Shown: positions 54,660 through 64,000 of the stretch, one piece after another
How the letters are laid out: each line of letters opens with the position of its first letter
Numbering within the stretch: the stretch's first letter is position 1
Assembly: GCA_036435485.1 (NCBI GenBank)
Contig: CM071599.1
Span: forward strand, 209,473,178-209,537,177
Length of the DNA: 64,000 bases
Direction of reading: 5' to 3'
Source: Saposhnikovia divaricata
Taxonomy: Eukaryota > Streptophyta > Magnoliopsida > Apiales > Apiaceae
Program-made: the position numbers and the translations under genes
The notes under the pieces: generated by a model
What the model saw: the letters and a program-made list of their open reading frames with translations, nothing else
Databases searched by the model: none
What the model was told of the DNA's origin: nothing

Positions 54660-56850
54660 TTTCAATTTTTTAAAAAATATTTCTCGACGACCCAATCGTA
54701 CTGAGTCGAGATCCATCCTTTTTAACGTTATTGCTAAAATTTCAGAAAAAAATAAATTTATTTGATTTTTTCCCATTTTTAACTACTTTGTAAAATAAAT
54801 TAAAAAATTAAATAAAAATAGAAAAAAGACCAAGTTTTGAACATAAATTCATAGACACCAAATTAGTCATATTTTCAAGATTTTAAAAAATAATAAATTA
54901 ATTTGGATTGTAAAATTAGTAGTCAACTATTGATTTGACCCGTACTACTAACTAGTCCGTTATCCCGGATTGTTGTTTCTATTTTTTTAAAAATATTTAT
55001 CGACGATCCAACCGCACATAAGGCAATATATACCTAATTTAGTGATATTTCTAAGATTTTAAAAAAAAAAATTTTGGATGGTAAAAGTGGTAGTCAACTA
55101 TCAATTTGACCCGTACTATAACTAGTGCTTTGTCCCGGATTGTTGTTTCTATTTTTAAAAAAATACTTATCGACGATCCAACCGTACGTATGTCAATATA
55201 TATCTAATTTATTGATATTCCCAAGTTTTTAAAAAATAATAAACTTATTTGGATGGTAAAAGTGGTAGTCAACTATCGATTTGACCCGTACTTCTAACTA
55301 GTGCTTTGTCCCGTATTGTTGTTTCTATTTTTTAAAAAAAATACTTATCGACGATCCAACCGCATGTATGTCAATATATATCTAATTTAGTGATATTCCC
55401 AAGTTTTTAAAAAATAATAAATTTATTTGGATGGTAAAAGTTGTAGTCAACTATCGATTTGACCTGTACTACTAACTAGTGCTTTGTCCAGGATTGTTGT
55501 TTCTATTTTTTAAAAAATAATTATCGACGATCCAACCGAACGTATGTCAGTATATATATAATTTAGTGATATTCCCAAGATTTTAAAAAATAATAATTTT
55601 ATTTGGATTGTAAAAGTGGTAGTCAACTATCGATTTGACCCGTACTGCTAACAAGTGCTTTGTCCCGGATTGTTATTTCTATTTTTTCAAAAATTCTTAT
55701 CGACGATCCAACCGCACGTATGTCAGTATTTATCTAATTTCGTGATATTCCCAAGATTTTAAAAAATAATAAATTTATTTGGATTGTAAAAGTGGTAGTC
55801 AACAATCGATTTGACCCGTACTGCTAACTAGTACTTTGTCCCGGATTGTTCTTTCTATTTTTTAAAAAATACTTATCGACGATCGAACCGCACGTATGTC
55901 AATATATATCTAATTTAGTGATATTCCCAAGATTTTAATAAATAATAAATTTATTTGGATGGTAAAAGTGGTAGTCAACTATCGATTTGACTCGTACTTC
56001 TAACTAGTGCTTTGTCCCGGATTGTTGTTTCTATTTTTTAAAAAATACTTATCGACGATCCAACCGCACGTATGTCAGTATTATCTAATTTCGTGATATT
56101 CCCAAGATTTTAAAAAATAATAAATTTATTTGGATTGTAAAAGTGGTAGTCAACAATCGATTTGACCCGTACTGCTAACTAGTGCTTTGTCCCGAATTGT
56201 TCTTTCTATTTTTTAAAAAATACTTATCGACGATCCAACCGCACGTATGTCAATATATATCTAATTTAGTGATATTCCCGAGATTTTAAAAAGTAATAAA
56301 TTTATTTGGATGGTAAAAGTGGTAGTCAACTATCGATTTGACCCGTACTTCTAACTAGTGCTTTGTCCTGGATTGTTGTTTCTATTTTTTAAAAAATAAT
56401 TATCGACGATCCAACCGCACGTATGTCAGTATATATCTAATTTCGTGATATTCCCAAGTTTTTAAAAAAATAATAAATTTATTTGGATTTGACCCGTACT
56501 GCTAACTAGTGTTTTGTCCCAGATTGTTCTTTCTATTTTTTAAAAAATACTTATCGATGATCCAACCGCACGTATGTCAATATATATCTAATTTAGTGAT
56601 ATACCCAAGATTTAAAAAAAAAATTATTTGGATGGTAAAAGTGGTAGTCAACTATCGATTTGACGCGTACTTCTTACTAGTGCTTTGTCCCGGATTGTTG
56701 TTTCTATTTTTTAAAAAATACTTATCGACGATCCAACCGCACGTATGTCAATATATATCTAATTTCGTGATATTCCCAAGTTTTTAAAAAATAATAAATT
56801 TATTTGGATAGTAAAATTGGTAGTCAACTATCGATTTGACCCGTACTCCT
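54660..56850. repeat. ~178-bp tandem repeat array inside the CACTA
   Basis: A unit containing TTATCGACGATCCAACCGCA and TAGTCAACTATCGATTTGAC recurs about every 175-182 bp. CGACGATCCAACCG-type motifs are near 54688, 54992, 55170, 55350, 55527, 55704, 55876, 56052, 56228, 56405, 56553 and 56729, about twelve copies. A shorter unit near 56490 lacks part of the sequence. Copies differ by scattered substitutions. Open frames such as 56509-56787 are artefacts of the repeat. Confidence 0.88.
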
Positions 56851-57519
56851 AACTTATAATGGATTAGTAACGGAAATATTTCAAATTGTAACAGATTAGT
56901 AACGGAAAATGTATGACCGTTCTAATACTACCAACAGATTAGTAACGGAAAATGTATGACCGATCTAAAATATTCCGTTGGCAACTCGTTGCTAGAAATG
57001 GACGGGTTTTTTTTTGTTCTTTTAGCGCCCATTTTTTTTCATTTTTAATTGGGGGGAAATTTAGCCGGTTTTTTTCGTTGTTTAGCGCCTATTTTTTCTC
57101 TTTTTTCATTCTAATATTACCAACGGATTAGTCACGGAAAAGAGTATGACCGATCTAAAATTCCCAACGGAATATATCGTTGGTAAATCATTGTTAGTTC
57201 CTTGGTAAATTATTGTTATTTTGTTAGTACTTTTTCCGTTGGCATCTCGTTGCTAGAAATGGGAGGCAATTTTAGCACCAAAATTTTGATCCGTTTTTTG
57301 AGCATTGACTTTTCAACAATTTATTTTTCGTTAGGAATCTGTTAGCAATCACCAACGGAAATTTCCATTACTAAATATCCGTTACTGAATCGTTGCGAAT
57401 GTGTTATTTTATAATTGGCTCTTCAGAATAAGTATATGGGTGAGTAATCTGTTAGTAAATAGCAACGGACACGTTTCCGTTGGGAAATTTCGTTAGCAAA
57501 ACTGGGTTTTCTTGTAGTG

Positions 57520-58063
57520 CTCGTTGTAGTTTGTAGATGTGATGATAGAGATGATCGAAGCGATCCCTTGGTGGAGATCATAAGCGAGGTGGCCCTGTAG
57601 CGAGGTGGCCCTGTAGCGAGGTGACCCTGTAGCGAGGTGGCCCTGTAGCGAGGTGGCCCTGTAGTGAGGTGGCCCTGTAGCGAGGTGACCCTGTAGCGAG
57701 GTGGCCCTGTAGCGAGGTGGCCCTATAGCGAGGTGGCCCTGTAGCGAGGTGGCCCTGTTAGATGCGACCTCGAGGCCGGGCTAGCGTGAGATGCCTAGAG
57801 GCCTAGTGTGAGATGCCTAGAGGCCTAGCAAGAGAGGACGCCTTGAGTAGTAACAAGAGGTCATAGTGAGGTGACCCCAAGGGTGGGATCATGTCTTCGA
57901 GAGGTTGTCTTCAAGAGATTTAAGAGATAGAGGTGAAACGATCCCTGATCGGGCCTCATGCCTTGTTGATCCTTCTTCAATATTTAAGCCAATTAAGTGA
58001 GGTGGGCCCCTTGTATAGTCGTTTGAGCCTGTTTAAGATCTATGCTGAGATTCGGGCATAACA
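57520..58063 (-). repeat. Left LTR, second part, with 16-bp minisatellite
   Basis: Resumes the LTR after the CACTA. Contains about eleven units of GTGGCCCTGTAGCGAG (57585-57755) against seven in the right LTR. Removing the CACTA and one CTC leaves about 1047 bp against 982 bp. The 65-bp difference equals four units. Ends CATAACA. Confidence 0.85.
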
Positions 58064-58369
58064 ACTACCCCCCGATTCCATATTGCCATTATGAATGCGA
58101 TGTGGAATCAAGTAAAGTGGTGTCTTCCAATTAATGCAAAGCCAAGTATAAATTGTAAGTGACGGTGACCTCGAGGGATCCTTCCAAGCGCAATGTGGTC
58201 CTGAAGGGACCTTGAGAGGCGACCCATAGGGCCCTGCAGTCATAAATGGTTATAATTATATCTTCTATCCAGCTGATGTGTAAGCTCAGGCTTTCACCTA
58301 TATTTTCATATCTTCTTAAAATGTGATGAGAGAACTCTCCTCTGCTCCTTGTTATTATGATGAGAGGCC

Positions 58370-58530
58370 TCCTTGCAGCCTCATATGTTGTGAGGCCTCC
58401 TCCTCGCAGCCTCATTTGTTGAGAGGCCTCCTCCTCGCAGCCTCATATGTTGATAGGCCTCCTCCTCGCAGCCTCATATGTTGATAGGCCTCCTCCTCGC
58501 AGCCTCATATGTTGAGAGGCCTCCTCCGGT
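58370..58530. repeat. ~33-bp minisatellite in the LARD interior
   Basis: Five copies of a unit with GAGGCCTCCTCCTCGCAGCC followed by TCATATGTT. Confidence 0.85.
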
Positions 58531-59219
58531 TGGGTGAAGAAATTGGGAAGTTTGCTGATAACCTCAAGATAGAGATGAATGAGCAACAAATGGATCCCCA
58601 TGATTTCCTTTTATGCTTTTATCTGGTAGACTCAGTGGAGATGCGGGCACTCCCTTTATTTGCCTCGCACTTATAGACTTAATTTCTTTTACCTATTTGG
58701 ATACTCCTTGAACCTGGTTGGCTTGCTTTATTGATGCTCCTTTATTTGAAGTTTATAATATTGCAAAGTACCATAGGCCTCGTATCTGCTTGCACAAGGG
58801 ACTCATGTTACATGAATTTTACATGTATAGATTCCTCCATAACGCCTCTCCATATTTGTTAAATTTTTCCCAAGTGTTTTAGAATAGCTGATGGGGTCTT
58901 CAAATGATCCTGATCGCTAAAAGATTGACCTTAGCATATGAGTGGAGATAGTTCTGCATAATATATACTTATCGATCATCGCCTATGGGCCGAGAGGCCT
59001 TGCATCACAAGATGTCGCGTTGCTAGAGGCTGGACTTGTAATTTTTTTAAATGTCTTGCTGAAAGAGGTGTTTATGTAATGTCACTACCCCCCAAGTCCT
59101 CATTATCATTATAGATGTGATGAGGAATCAACATGTTTCAGCATCCTTCTTGTATTATTTGAGGTTGACATCATTTGTGATGAAGAGAATTAGGTGTGAT
59201 CCCGCTATAAGCATACTTG

Positions 59220-59690
59220 ACTTCTTCAACGCTATCTCTGAGCACTTGTACTCTTTATTGTTGTGCCAAGACACTTGACCTCATCAACGCTATCCGGGGG
59301 GGGACTTGGCCTCATCACGCTATCTCGGGGCACTTGGCCTCATCACGCTATCCCGGGGCACTTGGCCTCATCATCGCTATCTCGGGGCACTTTGGCCTCA
59401 TTATCACTATCCCGGGGTACTTGGCCTCATCACGCTATCCCGGGGCACTTGGCCTCGTCATGCTATCCCAGGGACTTGGCCCCATCATCGCTATCCCGGG
59501 GCACTTGGCCTCATCATCGCTATCCCGGGGCACTTGGCCTCGTCATGCTATCCCAGGGACTTGGCCCCATCATCGCTATCCCGGGGCACTTGGCCTCATC
59601 ATCGCTATCCCGGGGCACTTGGCCTCGTCATCGCTATCCCGGGGCACTTGACCTCATCACGCTATCCCGGGGAACTTTGTTTCTTCAATG
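59220..59690. repeat. ~29-bp minisatellite in the LARD interior
   Basis: About fourteen copies of a CGCTATCCCGGGGCACTTGG unit with CCTCATCA or CCTCGTCA. Three overlapping open frames on this strand arise from the repeat and are not genes. Confidence 0.88.
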
Positions 59691-60114
59691 TCATAACAAG
59701 CTTCCCTATGTTGAACGAGAATGTAGATATTGAGGTCTTGAGCTCATTTTGATTTTCAAGTACTTTGGCTTCTCTCCCTTCATCTCAAGTGTGAGCTTAG
59801 AGGCCAATGATGAGAGCCTCGTACTCAGCCTCGTTATTTGTTGCTTGCTCTTCCCAGTGTCTTGAGATAGTCGATGATGTCCTCATTGCCGGCGAGGTTC
59901 AGGGGAGTCCCCCCTCTCCCCGACAAGGATCAGGGGCGTCCCCCCTCTCCTCGACGTAGAGGTATCTCACCAAGAAGAAGCATCTCATGTAGAAGTATCT
60001 CATTAAAGGCATCTCAAGATCTCAATAGTCACTCCATATTGGGGCCTCATTAGTCACATAAGAGGAGGCCTCGTTAGCTACATCATATAGGGGGCCTCAC
60101 GATCTCGACGAGGA

Positions 60115-60500
60115 AATGGGGGTCTGTCGTCACGACGATGGGACCACTCACGATCTCCAAAAGGAGAGGGGGTCTGTCATCATGACGATGGGACCGCTCA
60201 CGATCTCGATGAGGAGATGGAGGTCACTTAGAACCTTGACCCTTGCCTTGGCCTCTATCACTTATCCTTCTTGTCAGTAGTGAGCTCCTCGAGCTTGACT
60301 TCTCTTGATCCTCCTTTCAGTCCTTCTTTTTACAATCTCGGGGTCGAGCTCGTACTTATGGGACCGCTCACACTCTCAACAAGGAGAGGGGGGTCTCTCG
60401 TCGCAATGATGGGACCGCTCGCGCTCTCTACGAAGAAAGGGGGGTCTGTCTTCGTGACGATAGGACTGCTCACACTCTCAACGAAGAGATGGGGGTCATT
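60115..60500. repeat. ~50-bp degenerate repeats in the LARD interior
   Basis: GATGGGACCGCTCACGATCT-like blocks followed by GAGGAGA(T)GGGGGTC occur at about 60138, 60188, 60358, 60408 and 60460. Confidence 0.7.
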
Positions 60501-60762
60501 CCAAACCTTGGCTCCTGATGATGTCGCTTATTCTTCTCGAACCCGGCCTCGCTACGCTAGGTGCAAGCATGGCCTCGCTCCTATGGGGTCGCAGTCCGGG
60601 GTCATATGCTACCTCGGGTTCTCGATCCTTGCAGCCCGGGGTCATGTGCTACCCCGGGGTCTCGCGCTAGCCCGGCCTCGGCCTCTCACGCTAGCCCGAC
60701 CTCGGCCTCTCCGTTCTTCTTGTTCGAGTTAGTCATCGTTCTCCCAAATTAATGACTAGGCA

Positions 60763-60778
60763 CCTCCTTCTAGCGCCA
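60763..60778 (-). other. Primer-binding site of the LARD-like element
   Basis: Minus strand TGGCGCTAGAAGGAGG, two bases inside the right LTR. The position and the leading TGG fit a primer-binding site. The tRNA is not assigned. Confidence 0.65.
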
Positions 60779-60780
60779 AT

Positions 60781-61762
60781 TGTTATAGGGAGAATATTGT
60801 ATAACAATATTTTGGAGGTTGTTGGATTTATGGAGCAAAATACGGATATTTTGCTATGAACATGAAGAACATGGGAGGAGATTGGTGTTTGTTTGTGGCT
60901 GATCTTGTTGATAGATAGTCAGGGGTGAGCTGAGGCGTATCCATAGCAAGGTGCCTACGTACCCTATTTATAGGGATCAAGCCATACGTAGTTCTTGGAG
61001 AGCAAGTTACCTAGGCGTGCTAGGGTTTTAAGAGATAAGCCAAAGTCCAAGCCCACCCGTTTAGGGCTGACGTGGCAGTGAATCTTCAACCCTATCCATG
61101 ATCCATGGCCCAGCTGTGGAAGCCCATAGTCTTGAACGGATAGAATTGGCCAATAGAGGATCAATCAGGACCTAGCATGCGACCTTGAGGGATCTGGCCA
61201 TGCGAAGCGATCCCTTATGTCTAGCTACTCATGTGACCTTGGGTCTGGCCATGAGCCTTCCAGTAAAGAGTGAGATAGTGATCTCGTTGTAGTTTGTAGA
61301 TGTGAGGATAGAGATGATCGAAGCGATCCCTTGGTGGAGATCATAAGCGAGGTGGCCCTATAACGAGGTGGCCCTGTAGCGAGGTGACCCTGTAGCGAGG
61401 TGGCCCTGTAGCGAGGTGGCCCTATAGCGTGGTGGCCCTGTAGCGAGGTGGCCCTGTTAGATGCGACCTCGAGGCCGGGCTATCGTGAGATGCCTAGAGG
61501 CCTAGCGTGAGACGCCTAGAGGCCTAGCAAGAGAGGACGCCTTGAGTAGTAACAGGAGGTCATAGTGAGGTGACTCCTAGGGTGGGATCATGTCTTCAAG
61601 AGGTTATCTTCAAGAGATTTAAGAGATAGAGGTGAAACGATCCCTGATCGGGCCTCATGCCTTGTTGATCCTTCTTCAATATTTAAGCCCATTAAGTGAG
61701 GTGGGCCCCTTGTATAATCGTTTAAACCTGTTTAAGATCTATGCTGAGATTCGGGCATAACA
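60781..61762 (-). repeat. Right (5') LTR of the LARD-like element
   Basis: 982 bp, TGTTAT...ATAACA. Minus-strand TATA box CTATAAATAGGG at 60965-60974. Seven 16-bp minisatellite units at 61345-61450. TSD ACATG follows. Confidence 0.88.
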
Positions 61763-61936
61763 ACATGAATAGTTCCTTTCTATTTACTTGATATCTTTTA
61801 ATAACATTTCTAAAAATGTAATATCTTTATTTTAAAGCCACTAATTTTTTTCAATTCATTTTTTTTTTCTCTTTTCTGCTAGGGCTAATCCCAATGTTAA
61901 TAATCTGCTCCGTGGTTTGTATTTTATCTAATACTG

Positions 61937-62814
61937 TGTTATGCCCGAATCTCGGCATAGATCCTAAACAGGCTCAAACGACTATGCAAGGGGCCCACCT
62001 CTCTTAATGGGCTCAACCACCTCTCTTAATGGGCTCAATTATCTACTAATGGGCTTAAATATTGAAGAAGGATAAACAAGGCGTGAGGCCCGGTCAGGGA
62101 TCACCTCGCCTTTATCTCATCATATTATTTGAAGACAATCTCTCAAAAGACATGATCCCGCCCTAGGGGTCGCCTCACTATGACCTCCTGCTACTACTCA
62201 AGGCGTCTCATGCTAGGCCTCTGCGCCTCTCACGCTAGGCCTCTGCGCCTCTCACGCTAGGCCTCTGCGCCTCTAACGCCGCTAGGCCTCGGGGTCGCAA
62301 CCCGGGGATCGCTATCTCACTCTTTTCTGGAAGGCTCATGGCCTGACCCCTCGAGGTCGCATGAGTAGCTGGACACTAGGGTTCGCTTCGCATGGCCAGA
62401 TCCCTCGAGGTCGCATGCAAGGCCCTTGTTACTTCTCTACTAGCCAACTTTATCCGTGCGAGACCATAGGCTTCCTCCTTTTGGGCCATGGATCATGGAT
62501 AGGGTTGATGACTCACTGCCACGTCAGCCCTAAACAAGTGGGCTTGGACTTTGGCTTATCTCTTAAAACCCTAGCCCGCCTAGGTAACTTGCTCTCCAAG
62601 AACTACGTATGGCTTGATCCCTATAAATAGGGTACGTAGGCACCTTGCTATGGATACGCCTCAGCTCACCCCTGACTATCTATCAACAAGATCAGCCACA
62701 AACAAACACCAATCTCCTCCCATGTTCTTCATGTTCATAGCAAAATATCCGTATTTTGCTCCATAAATCCAGCAACCTCCAATTTCGCGTTGTAACGAAA
62801 TTCTCCCTACAACA
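61937..62814 (+). repeat. Solo LTR of the same family, inverted
   Basis: Starts TGTTATGCCCGAATCTCGGC and ends TCTCCCTACAACA, the reverse of the LARD-like LTR. It is flanked by a perfect TSD TACTG (61932-61936 and 62815-62819), so a full insertion lost its interior by LTR recombination. TATA box CTATAAATAGGG is at 62621. It has a private ~22-bp minisatellite (CACGCTAGGCCTCTGCGCCT, 62210-62290). Confidence 0.88.
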
Positions 62815-62819
62815 TACTG

Positions 62820-63129
62820 AAATGGCATATTTGGATTATAATATATACATTTTTAATTTCTTGAGATTTGATATATTATTGTATCTGCTGGAATCATATT
62901 CAAATTTGGATTAGAATTGTTTCATCTAATTCTGCTTATAAGCCATCGAATTTGTGTATCAACAATTGTTTATCAGACTGCTGGCGCAGTAGAATTGTCA
63001 AATCATTTAGCACTGTTGAATTGACCCCGGGGACTCGTACAACTGGTCTTACATTAAATTCAAACTTAAGAGGATCAAATTTGTGCTATTAACTTCACTT
63101 ACTGGCTTGAGAATTGTAATCACGAAATT
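62820..63129. other. Intergenic, nothing assigned
   Basis: Locus interrupted by the solo LTR. A short plus-strand open frame (62868-63092) has no recognisable similarity. Confidence 0.3.
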
Positions 63130-63400
63130 AACATCATACATCCCTGCAGTTGTTGCATAGGATAAGTACTGTTAATTAACAGATATACAGGATACACTAA
63201 TTAAATTACCACATTTTTACAAGCTCTTAATTTTATAATAGGCCGAAGAATTAGATGCCACAGAGCATTTTATGTGCAAAATGTAGGTCAAACTAGCATT
63301 TTATTCCTAGTTTAATTAATTCCAGTATTCTTTACCGGAAAAGCTTGTGGAGGATCGGAGGCTTCAAACCTGGTGTTGCCCGCAAACTAAAGAAACCTGA
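63130..63400 (-). pseudogene. Partial copy of the RALF-like gene 3' region
   Basis: Blocks line up in order with 38390-38660: ATCCCTGCAGTTGTTGCATA with ATCCATGCAGATGCTGCATA, TACAAGCTCTTAA in both, and TTCCAGTATTC in both. The coding-like tail (proline/lysine-rich PGLKPPILHKLFR on the minus strand) replaces PGVRPPPPSS. The signal-peptide part was not found, so this is probably a diverged or truncated duplicate. Confidence 0.4.
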
Positions 63401-64000
63401 AAACTGTGTATGAGGAAAAAATATATAGGAAACCAAAGATGAGTTTTCATCCATAGTTTATATGAAACAATATGGTGTTAGTATGGCAAAAGAAAAAAGA
63501 AATTACCAAGAGAAATTATATGGATCGACAATCATATACAGTGAATCCTAAGCGGTACATAAGCGGTATAGAAACTAAATACACTAATTACAATTGACAA
63601 GCTATTGAAAGTTTTATAAAGGGAACTAAGAATGAATCAACAATCTAAAGATGGACAAAAAAATCATGAATATTAGAACACAAAAAAGATAATAATATGG
63701 CATTTGAGAAAAAAGGTGTCATGATGAAAAAAAACAATTATAACTTAGCAAAAAAATATTTGGAGAAAGTTCATTATGGAAAGCCAAATCCCTTGGATAA
63801 TTGATCAGTCTTGTAAATCTATACAACCATTCGTGATTAAAGTTCTCAATCTCCATGAGCTTGGACTAGGAAAAAAGCGTTAAGTTTTAACTGTAAGAAA
63901 GATAACTAAACATTCATATAATTTCCAGGTAACAAGATTTGATTTTAAACTTATTTAATAGTGTTGTGCTAAAAGTATAAACATTCGAATCGCAAGCGCA
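63401..64000. other. AT-rich intergenic sequence
   Basis: No gene or repeat recognised up to the window end. Confidence 0.4.

Larger units (their letters stand above)
47846..57519. mobile_element. CACTA (En/Spm-like) transposon, 9.67 kb, carrying several host gene fragments
   Basis: Starts CACTACAAGAATTTTC and ends AACTGGGTTTTCTTGTAGTG, inverted repeats of the CACTA type. The 3-bp duplication CTC is at 47843-47845 and 57520-57522, and the uninterrupted right LTR has a single CTC there. Subterminal regions (47870-48300 and 56860-57510) hold many CCAACGGA/TCCGTTGG motifs. No transposase is recognisable. Inside are fragments of a GBF bZIP factor, RBOH, E1, lipoxygenase, a PHD protein and an X8 protein, several with introns. 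It also contains a second CACTA-like piece and a ~178-bp tandem array. Confidence 0.88.
58064..60780 (-). other. Internal region of the LARD-like element, minisatellite-rich, non-coding
   Basis: Begins with the polypurine tract and ends at the primer-binding site (60763-60778). GC content is visibly higher than the flanks. It is made of blocks of different tandem repeats (58370-58530, 59220-59690, 60115-60500, 60640-60710). A second tract (ACTACCCCCCAAGTCCTCAT near 59083) resembles the one at 58064. No gag, protease or pol motif is present. Confidence 0.75.
47340..61762 (-). mobile_element. Non-autonomous LTR retrotransposon (LARD-like), split by a CACTA transposon
   Basis: Left LTR 47340-47845 plus 57520-58063, right LTR 60781-61762. 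TSD ACATG is at 47335-47339 and 61763-61767. A polypurine tract (plus strand ACTACCCCCCGATTCC) follows the left LTR. A primer-binding site (TGGCGCTAGAAGGAGG on the minus strand) lies beside the right LTR. The 2.7-kb interior encodes no gag or pol and is largely minisatellite. Ends are TGTTAT/ATAACA on the right LTR. A solo LTR of the same family lies at 61937. Confidence 0.88.

Noticed and set aside
56509..56787. 92-codon plus-strand frame
   Set aside because: It spans two units of the 178-bp tandem repeat and encodes the same peptide twice.
59217..59752. Three overlapping open frames of about 150 codons
   Set aside because: They arise from the 29-bp minisatellite, are repetitive in all three frames and lack any domain.

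Overview
The window is nuclear DNA of a flowering plant, probably a eudicot. It is AT-rich, has spliced genes with GT/AG introns, and is dominated by plant transposon families (Ty3/gypsy, Ty1/copia, L1-type LINE, MULE, hAT, CACTA, Helitron). The species cannot be fixed from the sequence. Only one intact host gene is evident, an F-box protein gene (36706-37815, +). Two other host loci are damaged: a cytochrome P450 (CYP94-like) split by a 6-kb MULE, and a small RALF-like secreted-peptide gene (38617-38824, -) with a frameshift. Almost everything else is transposon sequence, much of it nested.

Layout. 1-9495: Athila-like Ty3/gypsy cluster on the minus strand with three LTRs (1-1110, 1229-2821, 7878-9495), gag-protease remnants and no reverse transcriptase. 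Next to the middle LTR lies a complete tRNA-Asp-like sequence at the primer-binding site. 9496-11275: 3' part of an L1-type LINE ending in an RNase H domain, apparently split by the LTR cluster. 11276-15320: AT-rich sequence, possible 5' exons of an unrecognised gene, and an old LTR-like insertion. 15328-22035: CYP94-like P450 pseudogene interrupted by a MULE (15731-21764, 9-bp target duplication). The MULE carries a BPA1-like gene fragment on + and a cyclin-like fragment on -. 22046-22814: Helitron termini. 23206-35081: a young Tat-lineage Ty3/gypsy element (minus strand, 519-bp LTRs, TSD TCATT) with gag, protease, RT, two RNase H domains and integrase. It also has a spliced antisense ORF with its own TATA box, and a 79-bp tandem array in its 3' region. 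35523-36572: hAT element (8-bp TSD) with a fold-back MITE inside, ending 133 bp before the F-box start codon. 38990-43636: intact Ty1/copia element (1335-aa polyprotein, 247-bp LTRs, TSD ATTTT) upstream of the RALF-like gene. 43748-46231: Helitron array with four 5'-like ends and one 3' end.

47340-61762: a non-autonomous LTR element (TSD ACATG) whose 2.7-kb interior is made of minisatellites. Its left LTR is split by a 9.67-kb CACTA transposon (47846-57519, TSD CTC). The CACTA has collected intron-containing pieces of at least six host genes: a G-box-binding bZIP factor, an RBOH NADPH oxidase, ubiquitin-activating enzyme E1, a lipoxygenase, a PHD-finger protein and an X8/CBM43 protein. It also holds about twelve copies of a ~178-bp tandem repeat. 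61937-62814: a solo LTR of the same LTR family in the opposite orientation (TSD TACTG). 63130-63400 resembles the 3' flank of the RALF-like gene.

The most notable features are the two gene-collecting DNA transposons, the primer-tRNA copy inside a retrotransposon, and two element-borne tandem arrays that look like satellite precursors. No plausible host operon, CRISPR array or functional tRNA gene was seen. Gene-family names below come from reading the translations by eye, without database searches.
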